Origin: Lysobacter enzymogenes
GTDB taxonomy: Bacteria; Pseudomonadota; Gammaproteobacteria; Xanthomonadales; Xanthomonadaceae
DNA length: 64,000 nt
Direction: 5' to 3'
NCBI RefSeq assembly: GCF_017355525.1
Contig: NZ_CP067395.1
Span: 372,001-436,000, forward strand
Part shown: piece after piece, positions 25,999 through 34,790 of the stretch
How the letters are laid out: each line of letters starts with the position of its first letter
Numbering within the stretch: position 1 is the first letter of the stretch
Translations under genes and position numbers: made by a program
Notes under the pieces: generated by a model
The model's database searches: none
The model's input: only the letters and a program-made list of their open reading frames with translations
What the model was told of the DNA's origin: nothing

Positions 25999-27261
25999 TC
26001 AAGCCGACGCGGGTTGCAGCGGCTTCAGCGCAGCCTCCAGCTTCTCGCGCAACGGCTCGTCCTCGCAGCGCGCGATCGCCTGTTCCAGCAACGCCCGCGC
26101 CTCGTCGTCGCGCCCCAGCCGGTCGACCAGCAACAAGGCCGCGTCGAGCGCCCAGCGCGGCGCGGCGGGGTGTTTGGGCGACTGCCGCAGCAGCGCCCGC
26201 AGCGTGTCGACGGCGGTCTGCGATTGACCGCTCATGCGCGCGCGTTCGGCCAGGCGCTCGCCGTGTTCGGTCTGCATCGGCGCGAAGTCCGGATCGGCGT
26301 CGAGCGCTTCGCGCAGCACGCCGAGGGCGCGGGCTTCCTGCTTCTCGATCATCAGCAGGTTGAGGTACTGGCGCGAGTGCTCGCTGCGTTCGGCCAGCGA
26401 CGCGCCGGCGCTGCGCAGCAGGCGGTGGTAAAGATCGTGCACCGCCGGGGTCACCGCGCGGGTGCGGATCTCGCCGCGCAGATGCTCCATCGCCGCCGGG
26501 TTGTGGCCGTCGCGCACCAGTTCCTGCGCGCGCTCGAGCAGTTCGCCGTCGCGGTCGTACAGCGCCGGCAGGCGGTTGCGGTGCGCTTCGGGCTCGTAGC
26601 CCAGTTCCTCGTGGTACTGGTAGACCAGATAGCCCATCAGATGGAACGCGGCGAACAGGCCCCAGAACGACACCAGGGTCAGCAGCGGGCCGCCGAGCAG
26701 CAGCGGCACGAACTTGGCCATCCAGTAGCCGGCGGTGGCGACGCTGGCCTGGATCACGAACAACAGCCCGAACACCGCCAGGTACGGCCAGCCGACGCGG
26801 GCGACGATGCCGAAGGCGGTGGCCGGATTGAGCGCGTTGAGCAGGCTGCCGTCGATCGCCAGCGACATGATGCAGCCCGGCTGCAGGAATACGATCGCCG
26901 CGATCGCGACCACGCCGACCACCGGCCCGCCGAACAGCGCGGCGAGCAGGATCGCGACGATGTAGACGAACTGCATCGCCAGCAGCCGCCAGACCACGCC
27001 GCTTTCGATCTTGAGCACGCTCTCGGGCGGGTCCTGGTGGCCGTCGGCGGTGGCGCGCAGGATTTCGAAGGCGTACTTGTACGCGGCCATCCACACCAAC
27101 AGCGCCACCAGCCGGCCGACGAGGGGCACGAAGGCGGCCAGGCTGCACAGGGTCAGGATCAGCAGGGTGATGCCGGACGCGCCGCGCAACGGGTACAGCA
27201 TCATCGGCCGCAGCCGGTTCCAGAACGGGACCGGGCTGGCGGGCAACTGGGGCGTGGGCAT
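25999..27261 (-). CDS. integral membrane protein with C-terminal TPR-like region
   Basis: A 420-residue protein of unknown function. The N-terminal ~225 residues contain about six membrane helices (e.g. GITLLILTLCSLAAFVPLVG, FVYIVAILLAALFGGPVVGVVAIAAIVFL and FLLFVIQASVATAGYWMA). The remainder is cytoplasmic-looking and helical, with TPR-like repeats (ARALGVLREALDADPDFAPM, AVDTLRALLRQSPKHPAAPRWALDAALLL). Related hypothetical proteins occur in Xanthomonadaceae. It ends 8 bp from the 46-bp inverted repeat and has no co-directional partner nearby. Confidence 0.8.
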   Translation of the reverse strand: MPTPQLPASPVPFWNRLRPMMLYPLRGASGITLLILTLCSLAAFVPLVGRLVALLVWMAAYKYAFEILRATADGHQDPPESVLKIESGVVWRLLAMQFVYIVAILLAALFGGPVVGVVAIAAIVFLQPGCIMSLAIDGSLLNALNPATAFGIVARVGWPYLAVFGLLFVIQASVATAGYWMAKFVPLLLGGPLLTLVSFWGLFAAFHLMGYLVYQYHEELGYEPEAHRNRLPALYDRDGELLERAQELVRDGHNPAAMEHLRGEIRTRAVTPAVHDLYHRLLRSAGASLAERSEHSRQYLNLLMIEKQEARALGVLREALDADPDFAPMQTEHGERLAERARMSGQSQTAVDTLRALLRQSPKHPAAPRWALDAALLLVDRLGRDDEARALLEQAIARCEDEPLREKLEAALKPLQPASA

Positions 27262-27355
27262 GGCGGCTTCCGAACCGTGACGGGCGTTTGAGTTCGGCTA
27301 CGGTAGCCGATTCCTGCCCTGGTAAACGGAGTCCCGCGAAAAAACGGCTCACCCC

Positions 27356-27454
27356 CTGTAGGAGCGGCGCGAGCCGCGACCGCGACAGCGCAACTGCGCC
27401 GAAACTGTCGTCGTGGCTGCGTTTTCGCGGTCGCGGCTCGCGCCGCTCCTACAG
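27356..27454. repeat. REPIN-like inverted pair (GGC/GCC type)
   Basis: CTGTAGGAGCGGCGCGAGCC and its inverted copy enclose about 40 bp between two genes on the minus strand. The right copy ends 14 bp beyond the stop codon of the NlpE-like gene, so it forms part of that gene's 3' end. The rest of the 27262-27467 gap shows nothing else. Confidence 0.85.
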
Positions 27455-27467
27455 GGGGATACGGACC

Positions 27468-27968
27468 TTACTGGGCCGCGGCGGTGCGCTTGAGGCTGTG
27501 GTTGAACTCCGATTCGATCTTCTTGCCTTCCATGTCGAGCATGCGGATCTCGTCCTTGCTCAGCACTTCGAACAGGCTGTCGTCGTCGCTCTTGCTGTTG
27601 GGATCCAGGCGCACGCGCTTGCCGTTGTCTTCGGCGGTCCAGGTGCCGTCGCTCTTGGACGGGCTGCCGTCGCCCTTGCCCTGATAGATCCGGCTCAGCG
27701 CATAGCTGCCGTCGGCCTTGAGGTCCAGGGTGGTGTCGATGCTGCTGCAATCGGCGCAGGGCACGGTGCCGCGGAAGGTGCCGGCGAACGCGGCGGCGTC
27801 GGCGGCGGTCGGCTCGGCGGCGGCGACTGGGGCGGGCGCCGGCGCGGCCGGTTCGGCGGCCTTGGGCGCGTCGGCCGGGGCCGGAGCCGGCGCGGGTTCG
27901 GCGGGCTTGTTGCACGCGCTCAGCGCGAGCGTGGCGAGGCAGGCGAGGGCAAGCAGTTTCTGATTCAC
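27468..27968 (-). CDS. NlpE-like copper-resistance-type lipoprotein
   Basis: A 166-residue lipoprotein (lipobox ALSAC, Cys19) with a 35-residue Ala/Pro/Glu linker and one NlpE N-terminal-like domain. That domain carries the family CxxC motif GTVPCADC (Cys71, Cys74), followed by SSIDTTLDLKADGSY. E. coli NlpE senses surface contact and lipoprotein-sorting or disulfide faults through its CxxC motif and signals to Cpx; this shorter form has only the N-terminal domain, so signalling is not assured. Start ATG at 27968. Confidence 0.85.
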   Translation of the reverse strand: MNQKLLALACLATLALSACNKPAEPAPAPAPADAPKAAEPAAPAPAPVAAAEPTAADAAAFAGTFRGTVPCADCSSIDTTLDLKADGSYALSRIYQGKGDGSPSKSDGTWTAEDNGKRVRLDPNSKSDDDSLFEVLSKDEIRMLDMEGKKIESEFNHSLKRTAAAQ

Positions 27969-28103
27969 GTACGGCTCCTGTGCATGGGCGGTTTGCGAAA
28001 AGGGGCGGCGGTCGCGCGGCGAGGAGTGAGCGTAGAGGAGCGGGCCGCGGACGAAAGCGAGCCTTTGCTCACTTCGCGCGGCTGCGCGCCCGCTCCCGGC
28101 TCC

Positions 28104-29639
28104 TCAGCGCTTGCCGCCGAAGATGCCGCCGAGCAGGCCGCGCAGGATCTGCCGGCCGACCTGGGTGCCGACCGTGCGCGCGGTCTGCTTGGCCATCGTC
28201 TCGACCATGCCCTGGCGGCGCTTGGTGCCGAACACCGCGTCCTTGACCGCCTGGCCGAAGCCGCCTTCTTCCTGGTCGTCCTGCTCGCGGGTCTTGGCGG
28301 CCGGCGCCTGGGCCTGCTCGGCCGCGGTTTCGGCGCGCTTGGCCAGCATCTCGGCGGCCGATTCGCGGTTGACCGAGGTGTCGTATTTGCCGCCGATCGG
28401 GCTGCCGGCGCGGACCTGGGCGCGCTCGGCCTCGGTGATCGCGCCCATGCGGCAGCGCGGCGGCGCCACCAGGGTGCGTTCGACCGGCATCGGCACGCCC
28501 TTGTCCTGCAAGGTCGAGACCAAGGCCTCGCCGGTGCCGAGCTTGGAAATCGCTTCCGCCACGTCCAGCGCCGGATTCGGCACGAAGGTCTGCGCCGCGG
28601 TGCGCACCGCCTTCTGATCGCGCGGGGTGAACGCGCGCAGCGCGTGCTGCACGCGGTTGCCGAGCTGGCCGAGGATGTTGTCGGGGATGTCGTCGGGGAA
28701 CTGCGAGCAGAAGTACACGCCCACGCCCTTGGAACGGATGATCCGCACCACTTGCTCGACCCGCTGCTGCAGCGCGGCCGGGGCGTCGTCGAACAGCAGG
28801 TGCGCCTCGTCGAACACGAACACCAGCTTGGGCCGGTCGAGGTCGCCGACTTCGGGCAGCTGTTCGAACAGTTCCGACAGCAGCCACAGCAGGAAGCTCG
28901 AATACAGGCGCGGCTTGAGGATCAGCGAATCGGCCGCGAGCACGTTGACCACGCCGTGGCCGTTCGCGGTGGTGCGCATCAGGTCGGCCAGCTCCAGCGC
29001 CGGCTCGCCGAAGAAGTGGTCGCCGCCGTCCTGCTCCAGGCGCAGCAGCGAGCGCTGGATCGCGCCGATCGACTGCGCGCTGACCAGGCCGTAGCTGGTG
29101 GAGATGTCCTTGCGTTCGTCGGCGACCAGGCCGAGCAGGGCGCGCAGGTCCTGCAGGTCGAGCAGCAGCAGGCCGCGGTCGTCGGCGAGCTTGAATACGA
29201 TGTCGAGCACGCCGGACTGGGTGTCGTTGAGTTCGAGGATGCGCGCGAGCAGGGTCGGGCCCATCTCGCTGACGGTGGTGCGTACCGGGTGGCCGAGCTT
29301 GCCGAACAGGTCCCAGAACACCACCGGGCTGGCCTGCGGGGTCCAGTCGGTCACGCCGATTTCGCTCAGGCGGCTCTGCAGCTTGTCGTTGGCGGTGCCG
29401 GCGACGGCGAGGCCGGCGACGTCGCCCTTCACGTCGGCCAGGAACACCGGCACGCCCTGGCGCGAGAAGCCTTCGGCCAGGGTCATCAGGGTGACGGTCT
29501 TGCCGGTGCCGGTGGCGCCGGCGACCAGGCCGTGGCGGTTGCCCAGCTTGGTGTGCAGGAACACCTGTCCGCTTTCGGGGGTGGTTACGGCCTTGCCGAT
29601 CAGGATGTCGTTCTGGGTATCGCCGGGGGTCGGGGCCAT
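28104..29639 (-). CDS. HerA/FtsK-type ATPase of the YjgR (DUF853) family
   Basis: The 511-residue protein has Walker A GATGTGKT (residues 41-48), Walker [13 protein letters not shown] (~272-283) and the DUF853 hallmark [13 protein letters not shown] after the first strand. Further segments ([24 protein letters not shown]) match E. coli YjgR, a HerA-like hexameric ATPase with no settled function. The C-terminal ~90 residues are a variable linker ending in GGIFGGKR. Unlike HerA-NurA or HerA-Sir2 defence pairs, no nuclease or NADase partner is adjacent: the neighbours are an NlpE-like lipoprotein and repeats. The ATG at 29639 is chosen because the upstream frame crosses a repeat. Confidence 0.9.
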   Translation of the reverse strand: MAPTPGDTQNDILIGKAVTTPESGQVFLHTKLGNRHGLVAGATGTGKTVTLMTLAEGFSRQGVPVFLADVKGDVAGLAVAGTANDKLQSRLSEIGVTDWTPQASPVVFWDLFGKLGHPVRTTVSEMGPTLLARILELNDTQSGVLDIVFKLADDRGLLLLDLQDLRALLGLVADERKDISTSYGLVSAQSIGAIQRSLLRLEQDGGDHFFGEPALELADLMRTTANGHGVVNVLAADSLILKPRLYSSFLLWLLSELFEQLPEVGDLDRPKLVFVFDEAHLLFDDAPAALQQRVEQVVRIIRSKGVGVYFCSQFPDDIPDNILGQLGNRVQHALRAFTPRDQKAVRTAAQTFVPNPALDVAEAISKLGTGEALVSTLQDKGVPMPVERTLVAPPRCRMGAITEAERAQVRAGSPIGGKYDTSVNRESAAEMLAKRAETAAEQAQAPAAKTREQDDQEEGGFGQAVKDAVFGTKRRQGMVETMAKQTARTVGTQVGRQILRGLLGGIFGGKR

Positions 29640-29752
29640 GTCCGTTTCCGTGGTTCGGGGGATGCTGCGGGGAACTCGCGAAGGGCCGATTCTAGCGGGA
29701 GGTGTGTTGGGTTCGTGAAGCGAGGTGGGATGTGGGGTACGGGGCTGTCTTT

Positions 29753-29783
29753 TGTAGGAGCGGCGCAAGCCGCGACCGCGCCA
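29753..29783 (+). repeat. single GTAGGAGCGGCGCAAGCC repeat
   Basis: One unpaired copy of the GTAGGAGCG family (GCGGC-GCAA-GCCGC variant), followed by the hairpin at 29826. It begins the 490-bp gene-free stretch between the YjgR-type ATPase and the lytic transglycosylase. Confidence 0.75.
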
Positions 29784-29825
29784 ATGCGACTGCGACGAAC
29801 GTCGCCTAAGCCGGTTGGCTACGTA

Positions 29826-29895
29826 TGACGACAAGCCACAATCCAAAGCTTCCGGCCGCTTGCGGACGGAAGCTTTGGATTTTCGCTTGTCGTCA
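29826..29895. repeat. 70-nt long hairpin repeat
   Basis: Arms of 11 and 15 bp (TGACGACAAGC and AATCCAAAGCTTCCG with their complements) are separated by a 3x3 internal mismatch and close on a 12-nt loop. Part of it (CGCTTGCGGACGGAAGCTTT) is identical to the inside of the element at 21428-21871. The sequence after it (29908-29945) resembles that element's right flank, so it may be a degraded relative. The rest, up to 30129, shows no gene. Confidence 0.75.
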
Positions 29896-30129
29896 CTCGT
29901 AGCCCCGGCAAGAGCAGCAACATCAAGTGAGTTCCGGCCTTCTCCGAAATGACGGGCTGATGGCTGCGACGCGTCGAGGCGTTACGGCGGAGTTACGCAG
30001 CTGCGGTTCCCCGAGGATGCAGGGCTTCGGAAACTGGCGGCAGGGCAACGTCGCTGCGGTTAGTCCTTGCCCCGGCCAGACCCCCGCCGTTACCCTGGCC
30101 CCCCGCAAAAAGGACCTGCCGCACGCCTC

Positions 30130-31758
30130 ATGCCCGCCTATTCACGTCCCGCCCGCGCCTCGCGCGTCCCGGCCGGCTTCCGTGCGGCGGTCGCGCCGCT
30201 CGCCGCCGCGCTCGCGCTGTGCAGCCTCTCGCCGCAAGCCGCGGCCCTGTCCAAGCGCGATCAGACCGCGGTCGACGCGCTGAGCCAGCGCATGCAGTCG
30301 GCCGAAGCCCGTTACCAGTCGGCCCTGGTCAAGATCCGCAACGCCGACCCGACCGGCCGCCAGGACAGCGACGCCGCGCTGGAGGACATGGAGGACGTGA
30401 TCGCAGCCTGCCTCAAGCAGAAGGGCTGCGCGCCGACCACCATGCTGGCCGGCTACAAGCGCCTGCTCAAGGCCAACGCCGACTCGGTCGCCAACACCGA
30501 CGAGGACGCCGAGGACGCCGGCCAGCTCGACAGCGACAGCTTCGCCGCCGACGTGCCCGAGGCCGCGCGCGCGGCCGCTTTGCTCAGCGACGACGGCCAG
30601 CGCTTCGTCAAGATGGTGCAGTACAACCCGGCGGTGCAGGCCGGCATCCGCCGCTGGCTGACCGACCTGCGCGGCCCGCTGATGCAGAGCTACGACAACT
30701 ATCAGTACATGCGCGGGCTGATGTGGCCGGAATTCCAGCGCGCCGGGCTGCCCGAGGCGCTGCTGTTCGGGATCATGGCCAAGGAATCCAACGGCCGCGT
30801 GCACTCGACCTCGCGCGTCGGCGCCGCCGGCCCGCTGCAGTTCATGTTCGCGACCGGCAAGCGCTTCGGCCTCGGCGACGACGGTTCGGGCTTCGACACC
30901 CGCTACGACCCCAAGCAGTCGGCGCAGGCCGCGGCCGAGTACTTGAACGAGCGCCTGGGCCAGCTCAACAACTCCATCGAGCTGTCGCTGGCGGCCTACA
31001 ACGGCGGCGAAGGCCGCGCGCTGCGCATCAACAACGCCTCGGGCGGGCGCAACTTCTGGGACGAATCGGTCTACAACCAGTTCCCGGCCGAAACCCGCGA
31101 CTACGTGCCGATGGTGGTCGCCGCGGCGTGGCTGTTCCTGCACCCGCGCGAGTACGGCCTGAATTTCCCCAAGGTCGACGGCAAGCTCGCGCAACTGCGC
31201 TTGAACCGGCCCAGCTCGATCTATGAGCTGACCATCTGCATGGGCGGCAGCGGCAGCCGCGACGGCTACATGCGCGCGCTGCGCAACCTCAACCCGCGCT
31301 ACCAGGCCGACAGCTATCTGTCGGCCGGCACCACCCTGACCGCGACCACGCGCATGGTCAGCCTGTACAACCGCTGGTGCGTGCAGGGCAAGCGCGCGGA
31401 ACTGGCGCGCACCCTGGTCGCCAGCGACGCCGCCAGCGCTGTCGTGCGCACCGGCCCGCTGACCGTGCTGCCGGCGCAGAGCGCGGGCGAGGACGGCACG
31501 CTGGCGTTCGCGGGCACCAGCGCCGCCGGCGTGCCGGTCACCATCGCCACCGGCCGTCCCGCGCCGGCGCCGAAGGCCGAGCCGAAGAAGAAGGCCGCGC
31601 CGAAGGACTACAAGGTGCAGCGCGGCGACACCCTGACCGAGGTCGCGCGCAAGTTCTCCTGCGACACCCGCGCGCTGGCCAAGGCCAACGGGCTGAAGGC
31701 GCCGCGGTATGCGGTCAAGCCGGGGCAGCGGATCAAGCTGAGCGGTTGCGGCGACTGA
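30130..31758 (+). CDS. lytic transglycosylase with LysM domain (MltD-like)
   Basis: The 542-residue secreted protein has an N-terminal signal sequence (AAVAPLAAALALCSLSPQAAA). A helical region leads to a family-1 lytic transglycosylase (SLT) domain with catalytic Glu219 in MAKESNGRVHSTSRVGAAGPLQFM and the distal AAYNGGEGR motif. A C-terminal LysM domain (about 493-539, YKVQRGDTLTEVARKFSC) binds peptidoglycan. It should cleave glycan strands to 1,6-anhydromuropeptides. Two cysteines in the N-terminal region (ACLKQKGCAP) may pair. AAGGA lies about 14 bp upstream of the ATG at 30130. Confidence 0.9.
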   Translation: MPAYSRPARASRVPAGFRAAVAPLAAALALCSLSPQAAALSKRDQTAVDALSQRMQSAEARYQSALVKIRNADPTGRQDSDAALEDMEDVIAACLKQKGCAPTTMLAGYKRLLKANADSVANTDEDAEDAGQLDSDSFAADVPEAARAAALLSDDGQRFVKMVQYNPAVQAGIRRWLTDLRGPLMQSYDNYQYMRGLMWPEFQRAGLPEALLFGIMAKESNGRVHSTSRVGAAGPLQFMFATGKRFGLGDDGSGFDTRYDPKQSAQAAAEYLNERLGQLNNSIELSLAAYNGGEGRALRINNASGGRNFWDESVYNQFPAETRDYVPMVVAAAWLFLHPREYGLNFPKVDGKLAQLRLNRPSSIYELTICMGGSGSRDGYMRALRNLNPRYQADSYLSAGTTLTATTRMVSLYNRWCVQGKRAELARTLVASDAASAVVRTGPLTVLPAQSAGEDGTLAFAGTSAAGVPVTIATGRPAPAPKAEPKKKAAPKDYKVQRGDTLTEVARKFSCDTRALAKANGLKAPRYAVKPGQRIKLSGCGD

Positions 31759-31771
31759 GGCGCATGCAGGC

Positions 31772-32995
31772 ATGAGCACGGATGCGACTGCCGCCGGACC
31801 CGCCGCCCACCGGGGCGGCGAGTCGCCCGCCTTGCGCGATCTGTCGCCGCGGGCCCTGCGCCGCTGGACGTATCTGTCCCGCGCCTGGCTCGGCGCGATA
31901 TGGGCGGTGCTGGTCGGGGCGTTTTCCTGGCTGATGTCGGGACATCAGCCGGTTTCCATGTGGCTGCTGGTCGGCGCCTCCTTGGCGGCGATGCTGTCGG
32001 TGGTGCCCGTGCACGAATGCGGGCATTGGTGGGCCGCGCGCCTGCGCCGCATGGCGGTGGCGATGGTCGTGATCGGCCCGCTGGAATTGCAGCCGCGCCG
32101 GCGCGGCGTGCGCCTGCGCTTGCTCGGACGCAAGAGCGCGCAGCGCGGCCTCGGCGGTTGGGTGGTCGCGCTGCCGGACCCGCGTCGCGATGTGCGCCGC
32201 GATGCGATGTGGATGGCCGCGGGCGGCAGCTTGGCCAATCTGCTGTTCGCCGCGGCGTGCATCGTCGCCGCGGTGTTGTTGCCGCCTTCCTCTCTGCGCC
32301 CGGTGTTGGCGCCGCTGGCTGTCGCGAACATCGCCATCGGCGTGCTGAACCTGATGCCTTATCTGATCGGCGGCCGCACGCCCAGCGACGGGTTGAATCT
32401 CTGGCGGCTTTCGCGCAATCGCTACGAAGACCTGCCCGGCTGGTCGCTGAAGCTGGTGCTGGGCCATTTCGCTGCGGGCTTGCCGGCGGATCGCCTGGAT
32501 CCGGCGTTGCTGCGGCGCATGAGCAACGAGCCCGAGCCGATGCCGCTGATGCGCGATTGGCTGGAGTTCGATGCCGCGCTGCGGGCCGGCGCCGCGGACG
32601 ACGCGGCCCGGGCGCTGGTGCGCGTGCGCGAACGAGCCGCGGGCTATCCGCCGCAGATGCGTGAGCTGGCGGCCGACCTGCTGGCCATGAGCGAAGTGCA
32701 GGACGTGTTTCATCGTGCGCTCGCCGGCGGCGATGACGATCCCGTGCGGGCCTTGTCGGCCCTGGATCTGCGCCAGCCAGGCTTGTGGCGCTCGCCGCAA
32801 GTGGCGCCGCGGGTGCGCGCGTTGGCGGCGGCGCTGCGCGGCGACGCCGCGGTCGCGCGGGTCGAGCTGGAACGTTCGCGGCGTTACGCCGAAAACGATC
32901 CGGTCCCCGGCGTCGCCGCGTATGAGGCGTCGCTGCGCGAGCGGATCGTTGCGCTGATGCCGCCGGCGGCGGCAACGGCCGGAGCCGCCGGATGA
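31772..32995 (+). CDS. M50-like (site-2-protease type) membrane metalloprotease
   Basis: A 407-residue protein with membrane helices at about 38-78 and 140-190. The first helix pair ends in HECGH (His81, Glu82, His85), the zinc-binding HExxH of intramembrane proteases. NLMPYLIGGRTPSDGLNLWR further on is the NxxP...DG second motif of M50 peptidases, supplying the third zinc ligand (Asp). The C-terminal ~190 residues are soluble and helical. There is no PDZ domain, so it is not a classical RseP. It overlaps the lysoplasmalogenase gene by 4 bp (ATGA) and follows the transglycosylase by 13 bp. The substrate is unknown. Confidence 0.8.
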   Translation: MSTDATAAGPAAHRGGESPALRDLSPRALRRWTYLSRAWLGAIWAVLVGAFSWLMSGHQPVSMWLLVGASLAAMLSVVPVHECGHWWAARLRRMAVAMVVIGPLELQPRRRGVRLRLLGRKSAQRGLGGWVVALPDPRRDVRRDAMWMAAGGSLANLLFAAACIVAAVLLPPSSLRPVLAPLAVANIAIGVLNLMPYLIGGRTPSDGLNLWRLSRNRYEDLPGWSLKLVLGHFAAGLPADRLDPALLRRMSNEPEPMPLMRDWLEFDAALRAGAADDAARALVRVRERAAGYPPQMRELAADLLAMSEVQDVFHRALAGGDDDPVRALSALDLRQPGLWRSPQVAPRVRALAAALRGDAAVARVELERSRRYAENDPVPGVAAYEASLRERIVALMPPAAATAGAAG

Positions 32996-33654
32996 GCGGC
33001 CGCGTGCGCAGTTGGGCCGTCGTCGTCGCGGTGTCCGCCGTCCTCGCCATCGTTGGCGCCTACGCCGGCGGCGCGGCGATCTGGCTGCATTACCTGTTCA
33101 AACCCGCGACCACGCTGCTGATCGCGGCGATGGTGCTGCGCGCAGGCGCCGGCGCCGAGCCGCGCTACCGCCGCGCGATCTTCGCCGGCCTGTTGCTGTC
33201 GACCGCGGGCGATGCGTTCCTGATGTTGCCCGGCGACTGGTTCGTGTTCGGACTGGCCTCGTTCCTGTGCGCGCACATCGCCTATCTGGTCGGCCTGTGC
33301 CGGCGCGCGCGGCCGTTCGCCGCGGGGTGGCCGTTCCTGGCCTACGCCGTGCTCGCCGGCGCGGTGCTGGCGGTGCTGTGGCCGCATCTGCCCGGCGAAC
33401 TGCGCGTCCCGGTGATCGTCTACGTGGCGGTGCTCGCGGCGATGGCGGCGCAGGCCGCGGCGGTGTGGCGGCGTCGCGCGGATGCGGCCGGCGTCGTCGC
33501 GGCGATCGGCGGCGCTTGTTTCGTGTTCTCGGACGCGACGTTGGCCATCGACCGTTTCGCCGCGCCGTTCGCTGCGGCGCAGGCGGTGGTGTTGGTGAGT
33601 TACTGGGCCGCGCAGTGGTGGATCGGGCGGTCGGCGGTGTTGGCGCGGGGTTGA
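32992..33654 (+). CDS. lysoplasmalogenase (YhhN/TMEM86 family)
   Basis: A 220-residue protein with about eight membrane helices. The two acidic family motifs of the YhhN/TMEM86 group are visible: LLSTAGDAFLMLPGDWF and GGACFVFSDATLAIDRF, whose Asp residues are thought to be catalytic. Members hydrolyse the vinyl-ether bond of lysoplasmalogens; most Gram-negatives lack plasmalogens, so the physiological substrate here is unclear. The start overlaps the preceding protease gene by 4 bp, implying translational coupling. Confidence 0.87.
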   Translation: MSGRVRSWAVVVAVSAVLAIVGAYAGGAAIWLHYLFKPATTLLIAAMVLRAGAGAEPRYRRAIFAGLLLSTAGDAFLMLPGDWFVFGLASFLCAHIAYLVGLCRRARPFAAGWPFLAYAVLAGAVLAVLWPHLPGELRVPVIVYVAVLAAMAAQAAAVWRRRADAAGVVAAIGGACFVFSDATLAIDRFAAPFAAAQAVVLVSYWAAQWWIGRSAVLARG

Positions 33655-33685
33655 TCGCGAGAACAAGGGCGACGCAACTGCCTGT

Positions 33686-33770
33686 CGTCATTCCCGCGAA
33701 GGCGGGAATCCAGAGACTTCAGCGCCCTGTCGCGATGAAGCCCTGGATTCCCGCCTTCGCGGGAATGACG
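33686..33770. repeat. CGTCATTCCCGCGAAGGCGGG inverted pair
   Basis: 28-bp arms (33686-33713 and 33743-33770) are exact reverse complements, and each arm contains its own palindrome (CCCGCGAAGGCGGG-like). This repeat type is widespread in Proteobacteria. The remaining 254 bp up to the next start (33771-34024) contain no gene that I can support. Confidence 0.85.
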
Positions 33771-34024
33771 GTAGGCAGGTTGCGCTGTGTACTTGCACTT
33801 GCCCGGCGCGAGTTGGAGTCGCAACGCTCCTGCGGCTGGCATACTCGCCATCCGCTCAACGCACAGGACGTGCGCACCCGACCAGGATCGTCGAAAGCCG
33901 CCTCACGCGCCTTCGCCGTCGCGCCCTCACTGTCTCGCGCCCTCGCTGCCCGCATCGAACCGCACGTCGCGCGTTCGCGCGGCCGGGCGCCCTCGTCTTT
34001 CCACCACCCGCCAGGACCTCACGG

Positions 34025-34687
34025 ATGACCGACCACCCTGCCTACGAAGTGCTCACCACCGCCGCCGTCGAAACCGAATTCAAGGTTTCCGGCTGCATCG
34101 AATATCCCTACCGCGAGTTCGCCGGCGAGCAGGAACAGCGCGTCTACCGCGGCGGCCTCAAGCTCGCCGGAGACTTTTGCAGCGAGCCGGGCGTGGACTG
34201 GAATCCGTACAACGTCATCGTCGACGGCGACCTGGAGATCGACGGGCAACTGCTCTGGAACGACTTCGGCGGCGGCTGCTACCTGCTGGTCACCGGCGAC
34301 CTCAAGGCGCGCAATGTGGTGTTGCAGGGCTGCCCGAACGTGACCGTGCTGGGCGAGCTGATCGCCGAAGGCGCGGTCGCCGGCCGCTACGGCGACGACG
34401 GCGGCGTGCTCAACGTCGGCGGCCGCACCCGCGCGGCGCTGGTGTTGGCGACCAGTTATTTCCGCATGTCGTTCGGGCCGACGGTCGAGGCGACCCTGAT
34501 CGCCGCGCCGCTCGACGTCGACATGGACGTGGATTTCAGCACCGACGAACTGCCGGCGCTGGTGCGGCCGGAGTTCCTCGACGCCGACGGCGAAGCCGAC
34601 GAAGGCGCGATGTTCAAGGCGATGGCGCAGGGCTTGCCGGTGCTGCGCGACGACCTGCCGCCGGGGGCGCGCGCCGTGGCGAACTGA
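34025..34687 (+). CDS. beta-solenoid-like protein of unknown function (bactofilin-like repeats)
   Basis: A 220-residue cytosolic protein with no signal peptide. Its centre contains short periodic strands, VIVDGDLEIDG, LLVTGDLKARNVVLQG, VTVLGELIAEGAVAGRYGDDGGVLNVGG, like turns of a right-handed beta-helix of the bactofilin (polymer-forming) kind. The acidic C-terminal part (DVDMDVDFSTDEL) is not bactofilin-like. Similar sequences occur among immunity-like proteins of polymorphic toxin loci, but no toxin gene is next to it. Function unknown. Start ATG at 34025 after AGGACCTCACGG. Confidence 0.7.
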   Translation: MTDHPAYEVLTTAAVETEFKVSGCIEYPYREFAGEQEQRVYRGGLKLAGDFCSEPGVDWNPYNVIVDGDLEIDGQLLWNDFGGGCYLLVTGDLKARNVVLQGCPNVTVLGELIAEGAVAGRYGDDGGVLNVGGRTRAALVLATSYFRMSFGPTVEATLIAAPLDVDMDVDFSTDELPALVRPEFLDADGEADEGAMFKAMAQGLPVLRDDLPPGARAVAN

Positions 34688-34715
34688 GCGCGCAATCTGC
34701 GCTACGCCCAACGCG

Positions 34716-34741
34716 GCGGCCCGGACTGTGGTCCGGGCCGC
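34716..34741. terminator. terminator-like hairpin between convergent genes
   Basis: A perfect 10-bp stem GCGGCCCGGA / TCCGGGCCGC with loop CTGTGG lies in the 103-bp gap between converging genes. No T-tract follows, so termination is inferred. Confidence 0.5.
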
Positions 34742-34790
34742 ATCGCAGGCGGTTCGTGCGACGTCTTGTGCGGCGAGGCCGTATCGCGCC

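Noticed and set aside
28104..29639. HerA-type anti-phage defence system
   Set aside because: The ATPase is of the YjgR/DUF853 housekeeping type and no nuclease, Sir2 or other effector gene is next to it.
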